DNA from: Hyphomicrobiales bacterium | GTDB taxonomy: Bacteria; Pseudomonadota; Alphaproteobacteria; Rhizobiales; Rhizobiaceae | Direction of reading: 5' to 3' | Length of the DNA: 64,000 bases | NCBI GenBank assembly: GCA_900471605.1 | Contig: UCEY01000031.1 | Location: 62,001 to 126,000 of the forward strand | In this document: positions 43,701 through 52,352 of the stretch, one piece after another | How the letters are laid out: each line of letters starts with the position of its first letter | Position numbering within the stretch: position 1 is the first letter of the stretch | Notes under the pieces: model-generated | Database searches by the model: none | What the model was told of the DNA's origin: nothing | Seen by the model: only the letters and a program-made list of their open reading frames with translations | Position numbers and translations under genes: made by a program

Positions 43701-46135
43701 GGCAGGCTCTCCAGGTTGGTGAGGTCGGGAATGAGGTCGACCGCCCATGTCGCGCCGCGCAGCCGCAGCCAGGCGGCGAGGAATCCGTCGCGGCCATGCT
43801 CGGTGACGATGCGGTCGATGGCGGCCTGGTCGGTCTTCGACGAGGCGGCGCAGAGCGCCAACGCGACGTCGGACAGGCCCAGCTCGAACAGGCGATTGCC
43901 GCGGCGGGACTGGCAGTAATAGTCGCGCTTGGGCATCGCCCGCGCGAGGATCTCGATCTGGCGCGAATTGAGCCCGAAGCGCTGATAGATCGCCGTGATC
44001 TGCGGTTCGATCGCGCGCTCGTTCGGCAGTAGCAGCCGGGTCTGGCAGCTTTCGATGATGGCCGGCGCGATCGCCGAGCCGTCGATATCGGAAAGCGACT
44101 GCGTGGCGAAAACGACGCTGGCGTTCTTCTTTCTGAGCGTCTTCAGCCACTCGCGGAGCTGGCCGGCGAAGCCCTCATCGTCGAGCGCGAGCCAGCCTTC
44201 ATCGACGATGATGAGCGTCGGCTCGCCGTTCAGCCGGTCCTCGATGCGATGGAAGAGATAAGCGAGGACCGCCGGGGCCGCATCGGTCCCGATGAGGCCT
44301 TCGGTCTCGAACGCTTGCACCATGGCGCTGCCGAGATGTTCGCTCTCGGCGTCGAGCAGCCGGCCATAAGGCCCGCCGACGCAATAGGGTCTGAGCGCCT
44401 GCTTCAGGTCGTTCGACTGGAGCAGCACCGCCAGCCCGGTGATCGTGCGCTCGGCGACCGGCGCCGAGCCGAGCGACGTGAGCGCCGTCCAGATCAGCTC
44501 CTTGACGTCGGGTGTGATCGCGACGCTTTCTCGCGCCAGGATCGCGATGATCCAATCGGCAGCCCATGCCCGTTCCGGGGTCTCGTCGATGCGAGCCAGC
44601 GGCTGGAGCGAGACGCTGTCGGCCGAGCCTTCGGTCAGCCCGCCGCCAAGATCGTGCCAGTCGCCGCCCATGGCGATGGCGGCAGCGCGGATCGAACCGC
44701 CGAAGTCGAAGGCGAAGACCTGCGCTTGGCGGTAGCGGCGGAACTGCAGCGCCATGAGCGCGAGCAGCACCGACTTGCCGGCGCCGGTTGGGCCGACGAC
44801 CAGCGTGTGGCCGACGTCGCCGACATGGATGGAAAACCGGAACGGGGTGCTTCCCTCGGTCTTGCCAAACAGCAAGGGGGGCGCACCGAGATGGTCATCC
44901 CGTTCCGGACCCGCCCACACCGCCGAGAGCGGGATCATGTGGGCAAGGTTCAATGTGCTGATGGGAGGTTGGCGGACGTTGGCGTAGACGTGGCCGGGCA
45001 GCGAGCCGAGCCAGGCGTCGGCGGCGTTGATGCCTTCGGGCATCGCGGTGAAGTCGCGGCCCTGGATGACCTTCTCGACGAGCCTGAGTTTTTCGGCCGC
45101 GATGCGAGGGTCGTTGTCCCAGACTGCGATCGTCGCGGTGACATAGGCCTGGCCGGCGAAATCCGCACCCAGCTCCTGCAGCGCCAAGTCGGCGTCGGCG
45201 GCCTTGTTGGCGGCGTCGGTGTCGACGAGCGTCGAGGCCTCGTTGGTCATCACCTCCTTGAGGATCGCGGCGATCGACTTGCGCTTGGAGAACCACTGTC
45301 GCCGGATTTTCGTGACGAGCCTGGTGGCGTCGGTCTTGTCGAGCAGGATCGCCCGCGTCGACCAACGGTATGGGAATGCAAGGCGGTTCAACTCGTCGAG
45401 GAGCCCCGGCGTCGTGACGGTCGGGAATCCGACGATGGTCAGGATACGCAGATGCGCTTCGCCGAGCCGCGGTTCGAGCCCGCCGGTCAGCGGCTGATCG
45501 GCGACCAGCGCATCGAGATACATCGGCGTCTCGGGCACACGAACGCGGTGGCGCTTGGTCGAGACGGTCGAGTGCAGGTAGGTCAGCGTCTCGACGTCAT
45601 CGAGCCAGGCGCATTCCGGCATGAAGGCTTCGACGAGCTGCAGGATGCGGTCGGTGCGGTCGACGAAGCCGCGCAGCGCCTCCCACGGGTCGACGCCGCG
45701 ATCGGCCTTGCCCTCGTAGAGCCAGCTTTCGGCGCGCGCGGCGTCCTCGGCCGGCGGCAGGTAGGCGAAAGTGATGAAGTAACTCGACTCATAATGGGCC
45801 GCATCCTCCTCGAAATCCGCCTTGCGCTCGGCATCGACCAGAGCGGATGCGGCATCCGGAAACCGGCTCGCGGGATAGGCGCCGACGGCATGGCGCTGGG
45901 CCTCGACGAAGATCGCCCATCCGCTGCCGAGGCGGCGGAACGCGCTGTTGAGGCGGCCGGCGACGGCGACCAGCTCGGCCTGCACGGCGGAATCGAGGTC
46001 GGGACCACGGAAGCGCGCCGAGCGCTGGAACGAGCCGTCCTTGTTGAGGACGACACCGGGGGCGACGAGCGCCGCCCAGGGCAGGAAATCCGCAAGGCGG
46101 GTCGAGGTGCGGCGATATTCGGCGAGGTTCATCAT
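43697..46135 (-). CDS. trbE: Conjugal transfer ATPase TrbE (VirB4-like)
   Basis: An 812-residue ATPase powering pilus assembly and substrate transfer. An N-terminal CagE/TrbE/VirB domain leads to Walker A in LVVGPTGAGKSVLLALMALQ and Walker B in TLIIVDEGWLAL, then an arginine-rich ATPase motif region (ATQSLSDIDGSA). Full family length. Two adjacent ATGs (46135, 46132) are possible starts. Confidence 0.95.
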   Translation of the reverse strand: MMNLAEYRRTSTRLADFLPWAALVAPGVVLNKDGSFQRSARFRGPDLDSAVQAELVAVAGRLNSAFRRLGSGWAIFVEAQRHAVGAYPASRFPDAASALVDAERKADFEEDAAHYESSYFITFAYLPPAEDAARAESWLYEGKADRGVDPWEALRGFVDRTDRILQLVEAFMPECAWLDDVETLTYLHSTVSTKRHRVRVPETPMYLDALVADQPLTGGLEPRLGEAHLRILTIVGFPTVTTPGLLDELNRLAFPYRWSTRAILLDKTDATRLVTKIRRQWFSKRKSIAAILKEVMTNEASTLVDTDAANKAADADLALQELGADFAGQAYVTATIAVWDNDPRIAAEKLRLVEKVIQGRDFTAMPEGINAADAWLGSLPGHVYANVRQPPISTLNLAHMIPLSAVWAGPERDDHLGAPPLLFGKTEGSTPFRFSIHVGDVGHTLVVGPTGAGKSVLLALMALQFRRYRQAQVFAFDFGGSIRAAAIAMGGDWHDLGGGLTEGSADSVSLQPLARIDETPERAWAADWIIAILARESVAITPDVKELIWTALTSLGSAPVAERTITGLAVLLQSNDLKQALRPYCVGGPYGRLLDAESEHLGSAMVQAFETEGLIGTDAAPAVLAYLFHRIEDRLNGEPTLIIVDEGWLALDDEGFAGQLREWLKTLRKKNASVVFATQSLSDIDGSAIAPAIIESCQTRLLLPNERAIEPQITAIYQRFGLNSRQIEILARAMPKRDYYCQSRRGNRLFELGLSDVALALCAASSKTDQAAIDRIVTEHGRDGFLAAWLRLRGATWAVDLIPDLTNLESLP

Positions 46136-46143
46136 GGCGGGCC

Positions 46144-46425
46144 TCAGACTCCGAGATGGCTTGGGATGCGCAGGTGCCGGCGTCCGACGTCGACGAACTG
46201 CGGGTCGCGCTTGGCCGCCCAGACGGCGGCGAAGTGGCCGACGGCCCAGACCGCGAGGCCGACCAGCCAGAGGCGCAGGCCGAGACCGAGAGCTGCGGCG
46301 AGCGTGCCGTTGAGGATGGCGATGCTCCGGGGTGCGCCGCCGAGCAGGATGTGCTCGGTCAAGGCGCGGTGAACCGGAACGGTGAAACCCGGCACATCGC
46401 CGCCACTCTCGATCGGTCCGGCCAT
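46144..46425 (-). CDS. trbD: Conjugal transfer protein TrbD (VirB3-like)
   Basis: A 93-residue inner-membrane protein with a VirB3-like start (GFTVPVHRALTEHILLGGAP) and two hydrophobic helices. The ATG at 46425 shares a base with the trbC stop. Ends 8 bp before trbE. Confidence 0.9.
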   Translation of the reverse strand: MAGPIESGGDVPGFTVPVHRALTEHILLGGAPRSIAILNGTLAAALGLGLRLWLVGLAVWAVGHFAAVWAAKRDPQFVDVGRRHLRIPSHLGV

Positions 46426-46757
46426 CAGACGAGCGCTCCGCCGCCGAAGCTGAAGAACGAGAGGAAGAACGAGCTGGCCGCGAAGGCGATCGACAGACCG
46501 AAGACGATCTGGATCAGGCGGCGGAAACCGCCGGACGTGTCGCCGAAGGCGAGCGTCAGGCCGGTGACGATGATGACGATGACGGCGAGGATCTTGGCGA
46601 CCGGGCCTTCGATGGATTCGAGGATCGATTGCAGTGGGGCCTCCCACGGCATCGAGGAGCCGGACGCGTGGGCGGCGGGCGCCAGCGCGAGGCTGACGAA
46701 CGCGACGGCCGCGACCGTGCGGATGTGGCGCTGAATGCGCAGGACGTGACGGATCAT
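46425..46757 (-). CDS. trbC: Conjugal transfer pilin TrbC (VirB2-like)
   Basis: A 110-residue pilin precursor. A basic N-terminus and signal (TVAAVAFVSLALAPAAHASG) precede two hydrophobic helices (AKILAVIVIIVTGLTLAFGD and LSIAFAASSFFLSFFSFG). TrbC pilins are processed and cyclised in related systems, with TraF as the peptidase. The ATG at 46757 overlaps the trbB stop as ATGA. Confidence 0.92.
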   Translation of the reverse strand: MIRHVLRIQRHIRTVAAVAFVSLALAPAAHASGSSMPWEAPLQSILESIEGPVAKILAVIVIIVTGLTLAFGDTSGGFRRLIQIVFGLSIAFAASSFFLSFFSFGGGALV

Positions 46758-47737
46758 GAGGGGTCTCCTTCGGGGGGCTGGGTTGCGGGGGTGACGCGGT
46801 AGTCGCCGCTGGGTCCGAGCCCCTCGACGCGGCCGAGTTCGGCGAGACGTCGGTTCGAGCCGCGTCCGGAGAGGACAGCGACGAGGTCGATTGTCTCGGC
46901 GATCAGCGCGCGCGGGACGGTGACGACGGCTTCCTGGATGAGCTGTTCGAGGCGGCGGAGCGCGCCGAGGGCCGTGCCGGCGTGGATCGTGCCGACACCG
47001 CCGGGATGGCCGGTGCCCCACGCCTTGAGCAGGTCGAGGGCTTCTGCGCCGCGCACCTCGCCGATCGGGATGCGGTCGGGCCGCAAGCGCAGCGAGGAGC
47101 GGACCAGGTCCGACAGCGTGGCGACGCCGTCCTTGGTCCGCATCGCCACCAGGTTGGGAGCGGCGCATTGCAGTTCGCGGGTGTCCTCGATCAGGACGAT
47201 CCGATCTGTGGTCTTGGCGACCTCGGCGAGCAGCGCGTTGGTGAGCGTGGTCTTGCCAGTGGAGGTACCACCGGCGACCAGAATATTGCGTCGTTCGGCG
47301 ACAGCGATCCGAAGCGTCTCGGCCTGATCGGCCGTCATGGCGCCGGCCGCGACATAATCACCGAGCGTGAAGACGGCGACCGCGGGCTTGCGGATCGCGA
47401 AGGCCGGCGCGGCCACCACGGGCGGTAGCAGGCCCTCGAACCGCTCTCCCGTTTCCGGCAGCTCGGCCGAGACGCGCGGATTGCCGGCATGGACCTCGGC
47501 GCCGACATGATGGGCGACCAGGCGGACGATGCGTTCGGCATCGGCCGGCGAGAGCCACTCGTCCGTATCGGCGAGGCCCTCGGAAAGCCGGTCGATCCAG
47601 ACCTTCCCATCGGGGTTAAGCATTACCTCGACGACAAGCGGGTCTTCCAGAAACCGGGCGATTGCCGGCCCCAGCGCCGTGCGCAGCATGCGCGCGCTGC
47701 GCTGGGTCGCTTCCGATCGCTGGTGTGTGGATGCCAT
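46754..47737 (-). CDS. trbB: Conjugal transfer ATPase TrbB (VirB11-like)
   Basis: A 327-residue hexameric secretion ATPase. Walker A is [12 protein letters not shown], the Asp box is [11 protein letters not shown], and the conserved [20 protein letters not shown] segment contains Walker B. First gene of the trb operon. It is separated from its usual upstream neighbour, the CopG-like gene, by the KAP/AlbA_2 cargo. Confidence 0.95.
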   Translation of the reverse strand: MASTHQRSEATQRSARMLRTALGPAIARFLEDPLVVEVMLNPDGKVWIDRLSEGLADTDEWLSPADAERIVRLVAHHVGAEVHAGNPRVSAELPETGERFEGLLPPVVAAPAFAIRKPAVAVFTLGDYVAAGAMTADQAETLRIAVAERRNILVAGGTSTGKTTLTNALLAEVAKTTDRIVLIEDTRELQCAAPNLVAMRTKDGVATLSDLVRSSLRLRPDRIPIGEVRGAEALDLLKAWGTGHPGGVGTIHAGTALGALRRLEQLIQEAVVTVPRALIAETIDLVAVLSGRGSNRRLAELGRVEGLGPSGDYRVTPATQPPEGDPS

Positions 47738-47981
47738 GTCTTCCCCGCTCCGCTAGAGCCGGCTATTCGCGGCCCTCCGTCGGGTATGAGTAGAAGAGGC
47801 AGAATTCGGGGCAGTTCAACAACTGAAACGTGGCGTCGTATCGTAGCGTAGAGATACAGGAAAACGGCGAGATGCCTTGTCGTCTACCAGAGACGCGCGA
47901 TGCTTTCCGTCGTCGCGCGTCCGCTAACTGTGACGTAGACTGATTGGCCCAAGCTTGGCCGCCTTGTGATAGCATGCATCC
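47738..47981. other. Gap between KAP NTPase gene and trbB
   Basis: A 244-bp stretch more AT-rich than its surroundings. It must hold the trbB promoter if the cargo is a separate unit. No clear gene, repeat or integrase-type boundary is visible. Confidence 0.4.
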
Positions 47982-50228
47982 CTAGGCAGAATCTTCGGTG
48001 GCGTCGCCGGGTCGGCTATCACTATCTTGTTTTTCCCATTGCCGAAGAACTTCTTCGAAGTCCGCGTTGTTGAATTGAAGGTTCGATTTTACCGAGCGTA
48101 TGATGTCCTTGGCCGCCGGGTTTGCTGGGTCCGCTTCCGAAAGGGAATGAACTCGCCGCAGGATCGACGCAGGGGATTTGAAGAAGTTCGCGAGCCCATC
48201 CATTGAAAGCGACGACTTTGGGCCGTATAGCTTCTGGATGAATTTCAGAAGCCACGCATCATCTGACGCGCGTGCTGCTACTCGATCGATCAGATCGTCA
48301 CGCCCGCCTGCCTGCGACCAAGCATAAAGCATGCTAGTTGCACGTTGCTCTTCCATCACTTGATCGAGCCCGCCGTCGCCATAGCGCGATATCATGATGA
48401 CCCGGATCACCTCGAACCCATCACGGGAGGTCAGGCGATCATTTACATCTTGCCGATCACCATAGAAGCCATGACCGAAGGTTTCGTCACGGAGCAGATA
48501 GCTCAGGAAGCCAAGTGAAGAGCTGGCTTCGAAGATCGCCTTTAGCGTTGCGTCAAACCTGGCTTCGGGGAGGGCGGCCTTCATCCGCCGCAGCAGCGCT
48601 TTCGCCAGATACCATATCCGCGGATATCCCCAGTCATCGCCACTTCCATCCTTGGCAAGCTCGTCCGCCGCGTTCGAGAGTCCCATGATCAGGGTGTCGA
48701 CGGGCCAGCTATGGAGCACATCCTGCTCCACATAGCGTAGCTGATCGAGCAGGCGCTCGGCTTTCGTGGCCCCGGCATCTCCCTTCTGCTGGCCCATCTT
48801 AATGAGCAGGAAGGCGACTGCGTTCGCGCCATCACGCGCCGCAACCAGAAGGTCGGCGATGTCGAGATGAGTGACGCCGTCCGGTGGATCGATCAGCGTG
48901 AAATAAAGCCGTGCATAGCTTGGACTGGCGAGACGCTTGTCCTTGGCGTCCTGGAAGTGCGAGGCGCGCTCTGACCGAGAGAAGAGCCTCTCGTCCTTGC
49001 TTTGGTTGAAGGTTTGAAATTGAATTCCCGGTAGATGCCGCTCAAGTTCGTACTGGTGATGCTCCCAACTGAGGCCATCGAGTTCCAGGGCCGCGTCCAT
49101 TTTCTTCGCCGTCACCTGACGCTCCTCTTCGGAGACGTGCGCTCGCCCGCCGGCCAAAGCGACGAAGGTCACCAGATACTCTTCGACCCAACGATAGAAG
49201 TTCGGCGAGCCGACGGCGATCATGCGGAGCCAAACAAGGTCCGCCAAATCGGTGCGACCTGCCAGGCTCGGCCAGTAGACGCGCAAACTGTCGAGAATCC
49301 GCACCACCGCGCGCGGGTTCTCCAAGACCCGTCCGCCTGTCTCGTCGATGACATGCTGCAGATAGGGAACGCGCTCCTCGCTGCATTCCGCGAAAGTCTG
49401 GAGCTCGGCGGAGAACCAGCGCCGCAGGGCAAAGGATTCCGGCCTTGGAACGGCGACCTCGGTCTGGACGATCTTCTCTAGATACGCGGTCCCGTTCGCG
49501 ACACCAGTGCCGGTCTCGATGGCGCGCGAGAGCGCTACACCATCGTAGCAAAGGAGATAGGAAACGTTCGGGAAGTCGGCGACCGATCGAACAAGCCGCA
49601 GTAGTTCCGCAACCTCCTTCGGCTCCAGACGGTCTACATCGTCGATTGCGACGACAATGCGGCAATTGAGGTTGAGCAACGCCTCGGCCAGCTTTTCCTT
49701 CTGAGCGACGAGCGTCGGCCCTTCCGCTTGCTCTGAAGCGGCCTGGGCGATCTTTTCCAGCAGGTCGCCGGCGATCGATGCGCCCGGGACGAACATGCCG
49801 ACTACACCCGCTAACTTACCAAGAGGCCCAAGATGACGGGCGAAGCTCTTTACCTGCTCGGCCACATTGGCGGCCGCCAGCTTCGTTGTGCCGGTGGCAT
49901 CTCCGCCGGCATGCTCGAGGGCGGCGATTGCTTTTGCCAGGTCCTCGAACAACGCGGACAGCAATTGATCGCGGTCACCGATCAGCCACGGTCGGAACTC
50001 GACCGTGGCCACCGTCTCAGAGTCCAAAGTGCGAAGCCGCGCTAGAGTCAGAGCGAGCAGACTGGATTTGCCTGAGCCCCATTTTCCCTCAACGCCGAAA
50101 ACGAAGCCCTTGTTGGCTGCTTGTGATGTCAGCGACTCTGCAATTCTATTGGCCAAGGCCGTAAATCCGAAGCGATCTTCGTCTTCGGATTGGATCGGAC
50201 GATCGCCGTGAAATTTCGGTTCAACCAT
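47982..50228 (-). CDS. KAP-family P-loop NTPase (cargo 1, candidate defence)
   Basis: A 748-residue NTPase. Walker A is EGKWGSGKSSLLAL near residues 47-60, the KAP-type FRPWLIGDRDQLL follows at 78-90, and Walker B IVVAIDDVDRLEPKEV is at 191-206. A hydrophobic stretch near 132-156 (LGPLGKLAGVVGMFVPGASI) could contact the membrane. The C-terminal half is charged and helical and matches no domain I recognise. KAP NTPases occur in phage-exclusion and other defence systems. It starts 81 bp after the AlbA_2 gene on the same strand, suggesting one two-gene operon. Base composition is lower in GC than the flanking trb genes. Confidence 0.85.
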   Translation of the reverse strand: MVEPKFHGDRPIQSEDEDRFGFTALANRIAESLTSQAANKGFVFGVEGKWGSGKSSLLALTLARLRTLDSETVATVEFRPWLIGDRDQLLSALFEDLAKAIAALEHAGGDATGTTKLAAANVAEQVKSFARHLGPLGKLAGVVGMFVPGASIAGDLLEKIAQAASEQAEGPTLVAQKEKLAEALLNLNCRIVVAIDDVDRLEPKEVAELLRLVRSVADFPNVSYLLCYDGVALSRAIETGTGVANGTAYLEKIVQTEVAVPRPESFALRRWFSAELQTFAECSEERVPYLQHVIDETGGRVLENPRAVVRILDSLRVYWPSLAGRTDLADLVWLRMIAVGSPNFYRWVEEYLVTFVALAGGRAHVSEEERQVTAKKMDAALELDGLSWEHHQYELERHLPGIQFQTFNQSKDERLFSRSERASHFQDAKDKRLASPSYARLYFTLIDPPDGVTHLDIADLLVAARDGANAVAFLLIKMGQQKGDAGATKAERLLDQLRYVEQDVLHSWPVDTLIMGLSNAADELAKDGSGDDWGYPRIWYLAKALLRRMKAALPEARFDATLKAIFEASSSLGFLSYLLRDETFGHGFYGDRQDVNDRLTSRDGFEVIRVIMISRYGDGGLDQVMEEQRATSMLYAWSQAGGRDDLIDRVAARASDDAWLLKFIQKLYGPKSSLSMDGLANFFKSPASILRRVHSLSEADPANPAAKDIIRSVKSNLQFNNADFEEVLRQWEKQDSDSRPGDATEDSA

Positions 50229-50309
50229 GATCGGATCACAACTCTTTCGGCGAGGCGGACGGCTTGCCCGCGAGTTTCCAGTCCCTGATCGCCCGCGCTA
50301 CAGCAAAGC

Positions 50310-51698
50310 TCATAATTTGATGAACTTCGGCGCCTGTCCCGCGACGAACTCCGCGCTGCACTCGGTGAAGCCGAATAGGCTGAGGACCGGACAAGACAGC
50401 TGCGCGACGACCTCGTGCCAATTGGCTGCGAGCACCGGCACGTCCCAGGTGCCGGTGGTGGTGCGTTGGTCGGCGCGCGCATGCCGACCTGGCGACCAAT
50501 AGATGCCATCGAAATCATTAATTTCGCGCCCGGCTAAACCGCGCCAGGTGCATTGGAAGGCGACACGGCTGCCCTCGAACCGCTCGGCCATGATCCGGGC
50601 ATGGGTCACCATTTCGGCGGTTTCGCGAAGGACGGTTTCCGGGCTGAGCCAAGTGCCGGCCTTCCGGCCCGTTCCCTCGACGCTGCGTTGACGATCCTCG
50701 CGATAGGGTCGGATGATTGTTGCCCGGCCATCGACTGAATAGCGCCAGTAGTCTGGCAGGCTGGTGTCGAAGTTGCCGTCCCCCACGAGGTTGCTTTCAA
50801 GCACGTCGACGCCGGTGCCGTCGTCGAACTCAGGATGCAACGCGGCGGCGATCTCGGGCCGCGTGAACGGGTAGAACATGCTCCAGCCTGTCCACACTGT
50901 TTTGCGGACATCGCGGTTCACCTGCTCGAGAATCTGCTGCAGTTCGCGCGCCGGGATGGCGATGCCGTCGTCGGACAGGATTATGTAGCTCAGCTGACAA
51001 TGGTTTGCTTCGATATTAACCGGCCATTGGAGGGCGGTCGCCTTCTTGACGATTGATCGCCAGCGCGCCTCGCTTTCGTCATGCCAGGTTTTCAGCCGAT
51101 CTGCGACCGCTGGAACGGATGGTTCAGAGCGTGGCTGAATGGCGCGTGCAACGTCCGCAAGCAGGCTGTCACGATCAAATACGACACAGCGCCGGATCAG
51201 CGGCTGCCAATCCTCAACCCCGAGCGCCCCTTCGCTCTTCGGGCCAGGCTTGCGGACATAATAGGTACCAGCTCGGATCCCTTGCGGCTGGCCTTTGGAA
51301 TCATGTGGACCATCGGCTTTGGCACCGATAGGTGCCGAGCCATGCGATGGCACAAGTACGACCGGGTAGGTGGGGCCTGCACTCGACTTAACCAACTGGA
51401 CTTCGCACTGGAAGGCGGGGGTCAGATAGCGAGTGACGATCCTACCGAATGTGTCGCGGCTGTAGCTCGCGAGGTCCGCCGGTCGATCGGGCGCGATGCT
51501 CTCGTCATCGCAGAAGCCGAAGACGAGATAGCCGCCGCCATGGTTGGCGAGGGCAGCGATATGCTTGGCAAGCTTCGCCTGCGCGACCTTATCGCTCAGG
51601 TCGATCCACTCCTTAAGCTCAATGTCGAGCGTCTCGCGTGGGTAATCGACCAGGTCCGTAAGGTCGCTGCGTTCGTCGGCGGCGGTCTTTGCCATCAT
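50310..51698 (-). CDS. Schlafen AlbA_2-domain protein (cargo 1, candidate defence)
   Basis: A 462-residue protein. The N-terminal AlbA_2 signature is clear: ETLDIELKEWIDLSDKVAQA near residues 22-41, then KHIAALANHGGGYLVFGFCD near 45-64. AlbA_2 domains bind or cut nucleic acids in Schlafen-like proteins and are frequent in prokaryotic defence loci. The remaining 300 residues are not recognised; they contain several Trp-rich segments. ATGs at 51698 and 51695 are possible starts; a TTG at 51716 is less likely. It precedes the KAP NTPase gene and is probably co-expressed with it. Confidence 0.8.
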   Translation of the reverse strand: MMAKTAADERSDLTDLVDYPRETLDIELKEWIDLSDKVAQAKLAKHIAALANHGGGYLVFGFCDDESIAPDRPADLASYSRDTFGRIVTRYLTPAFQCEVQLVKSSAGPTYPVVLVPSHGSAPIGAKADGPHDSKGQPQGIRAGTYYVRKPGPKSEGALGVEDWQPLIRRCVVFDRDSLLADVARAIQPRSEPSVPAVADRLKTWHDESEARWRSIVKKATALQWPVNIEANHCQLSYIILSDDGIAIPARELQQILEQVNRDVRKTVWTGWSMFYPFTRPEIAAALHPEFDDGTGVDVLESNLVGDGNFDTSLPDYWRYSVDGRATIIRPYREDRQRSVEGTGRKAGTWLSPETVLRETAEMVTHARIMAERFEGSRVAFQCTWRGLAGREINDFDGIYWSPGRHARADQRTTTGTWDVPVLAANWHEVVAQLSCPVLSLFGFTECSAEFVAGQAPKFIKL

Positions 51699-51908
51699 GC
51701 CCCTATCCGAGCGCAACTAGAATCAGATTGCTGCGATCCCGTTTCTTGAAGTCATACATTCTTCGATGAGTTCGCTCCAGTGCCGCCGTTGGAAGACGTT
51801 GCTAAACTTCGGAAGAAATATTTGGGCACAATGCCGACGTTGCTCAGAACGGTGATTGTATGCCTGCTTTCCCCGAAAATCGGTCGTTGTCCGTTATGGG
51901 CCGTTGGA

Positions 51909-52349
51909 CTAGTCCGACTCAGATACCGGGCTAATATCTTCAGATATTTCCTGCCTGAGTTTCGGTCCGTTCGCGAGGCGCCGGCCAAGTGCGGCAACAA
52001 ACGCGTCATACCGCTCGGTGGCTTTGGCGCGCGCAGCTTGGGCGGCTGGCTCAGGCAGGGCGGGGGTCGTGGTCAGCCAGAACCGCACGAAGATCGCCAG
52101 CGTCTCTACGGCAATGCCGAGATCCCGTTCCATGCGTGTCATGCGTCGGTCGATCTGGTCGAGGCGTTTGGTGGTTACTCCCTCCTGGCGTTCGGCCGCA
52201 TCCGGCGAAAGGAAGGACGCGATGCCGGCCTCGGCCACCAATGACAGGGAGTGGCCGCGGCGCGCTGCGTGCGCCGAGAGCGCCTTCATCACATCGGGCT
52301 CGAGATAGACCGATAATCGCAGCTTCTTTGGGGCCTTAGCCAAGTCCAC
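51909..52349 (-). CDS. CopG-like ribbon-helix-helix protein of the transfer region
   Basis: A 146-residue protein. The N-terminal KKLRLSVYLEPDVMKALSAH is a ribbon-helix-helix strand and first helix. The C-terminal part is helical, ending in an acidic tail. In this ICE family a CopG-like gene sits between traG and trbB. The GTG at 52349 overlaps the AGGAGG ribosome site, so the TTG at 52343, five bases further, may be the true start. Probably an autoregulator or relaxosome accessory. Confidence 0.82.
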   Translation of the reverse strand: MDLAKAPKKLRLSVYLEPDVMKALSAHAARRGHSLSLVAEAGIASFLSPDAAERQEGVTTKRLDQIDRRMTRMERDLGIAVETLAIFVRFWLTTTPALPEPAAQAARAKATERYDAFVAALGRRLANGPKLRQEISEDISPVSESD

Positions 52350-52352
52350 CTC

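Noticed and set aside
44249-46372. A 707-codon open frame on the plus strand
   Set aside because: It lies antisense to trbE, whose Walker motifs and length are unambiguous; the frame shows no domain or ribosome site.
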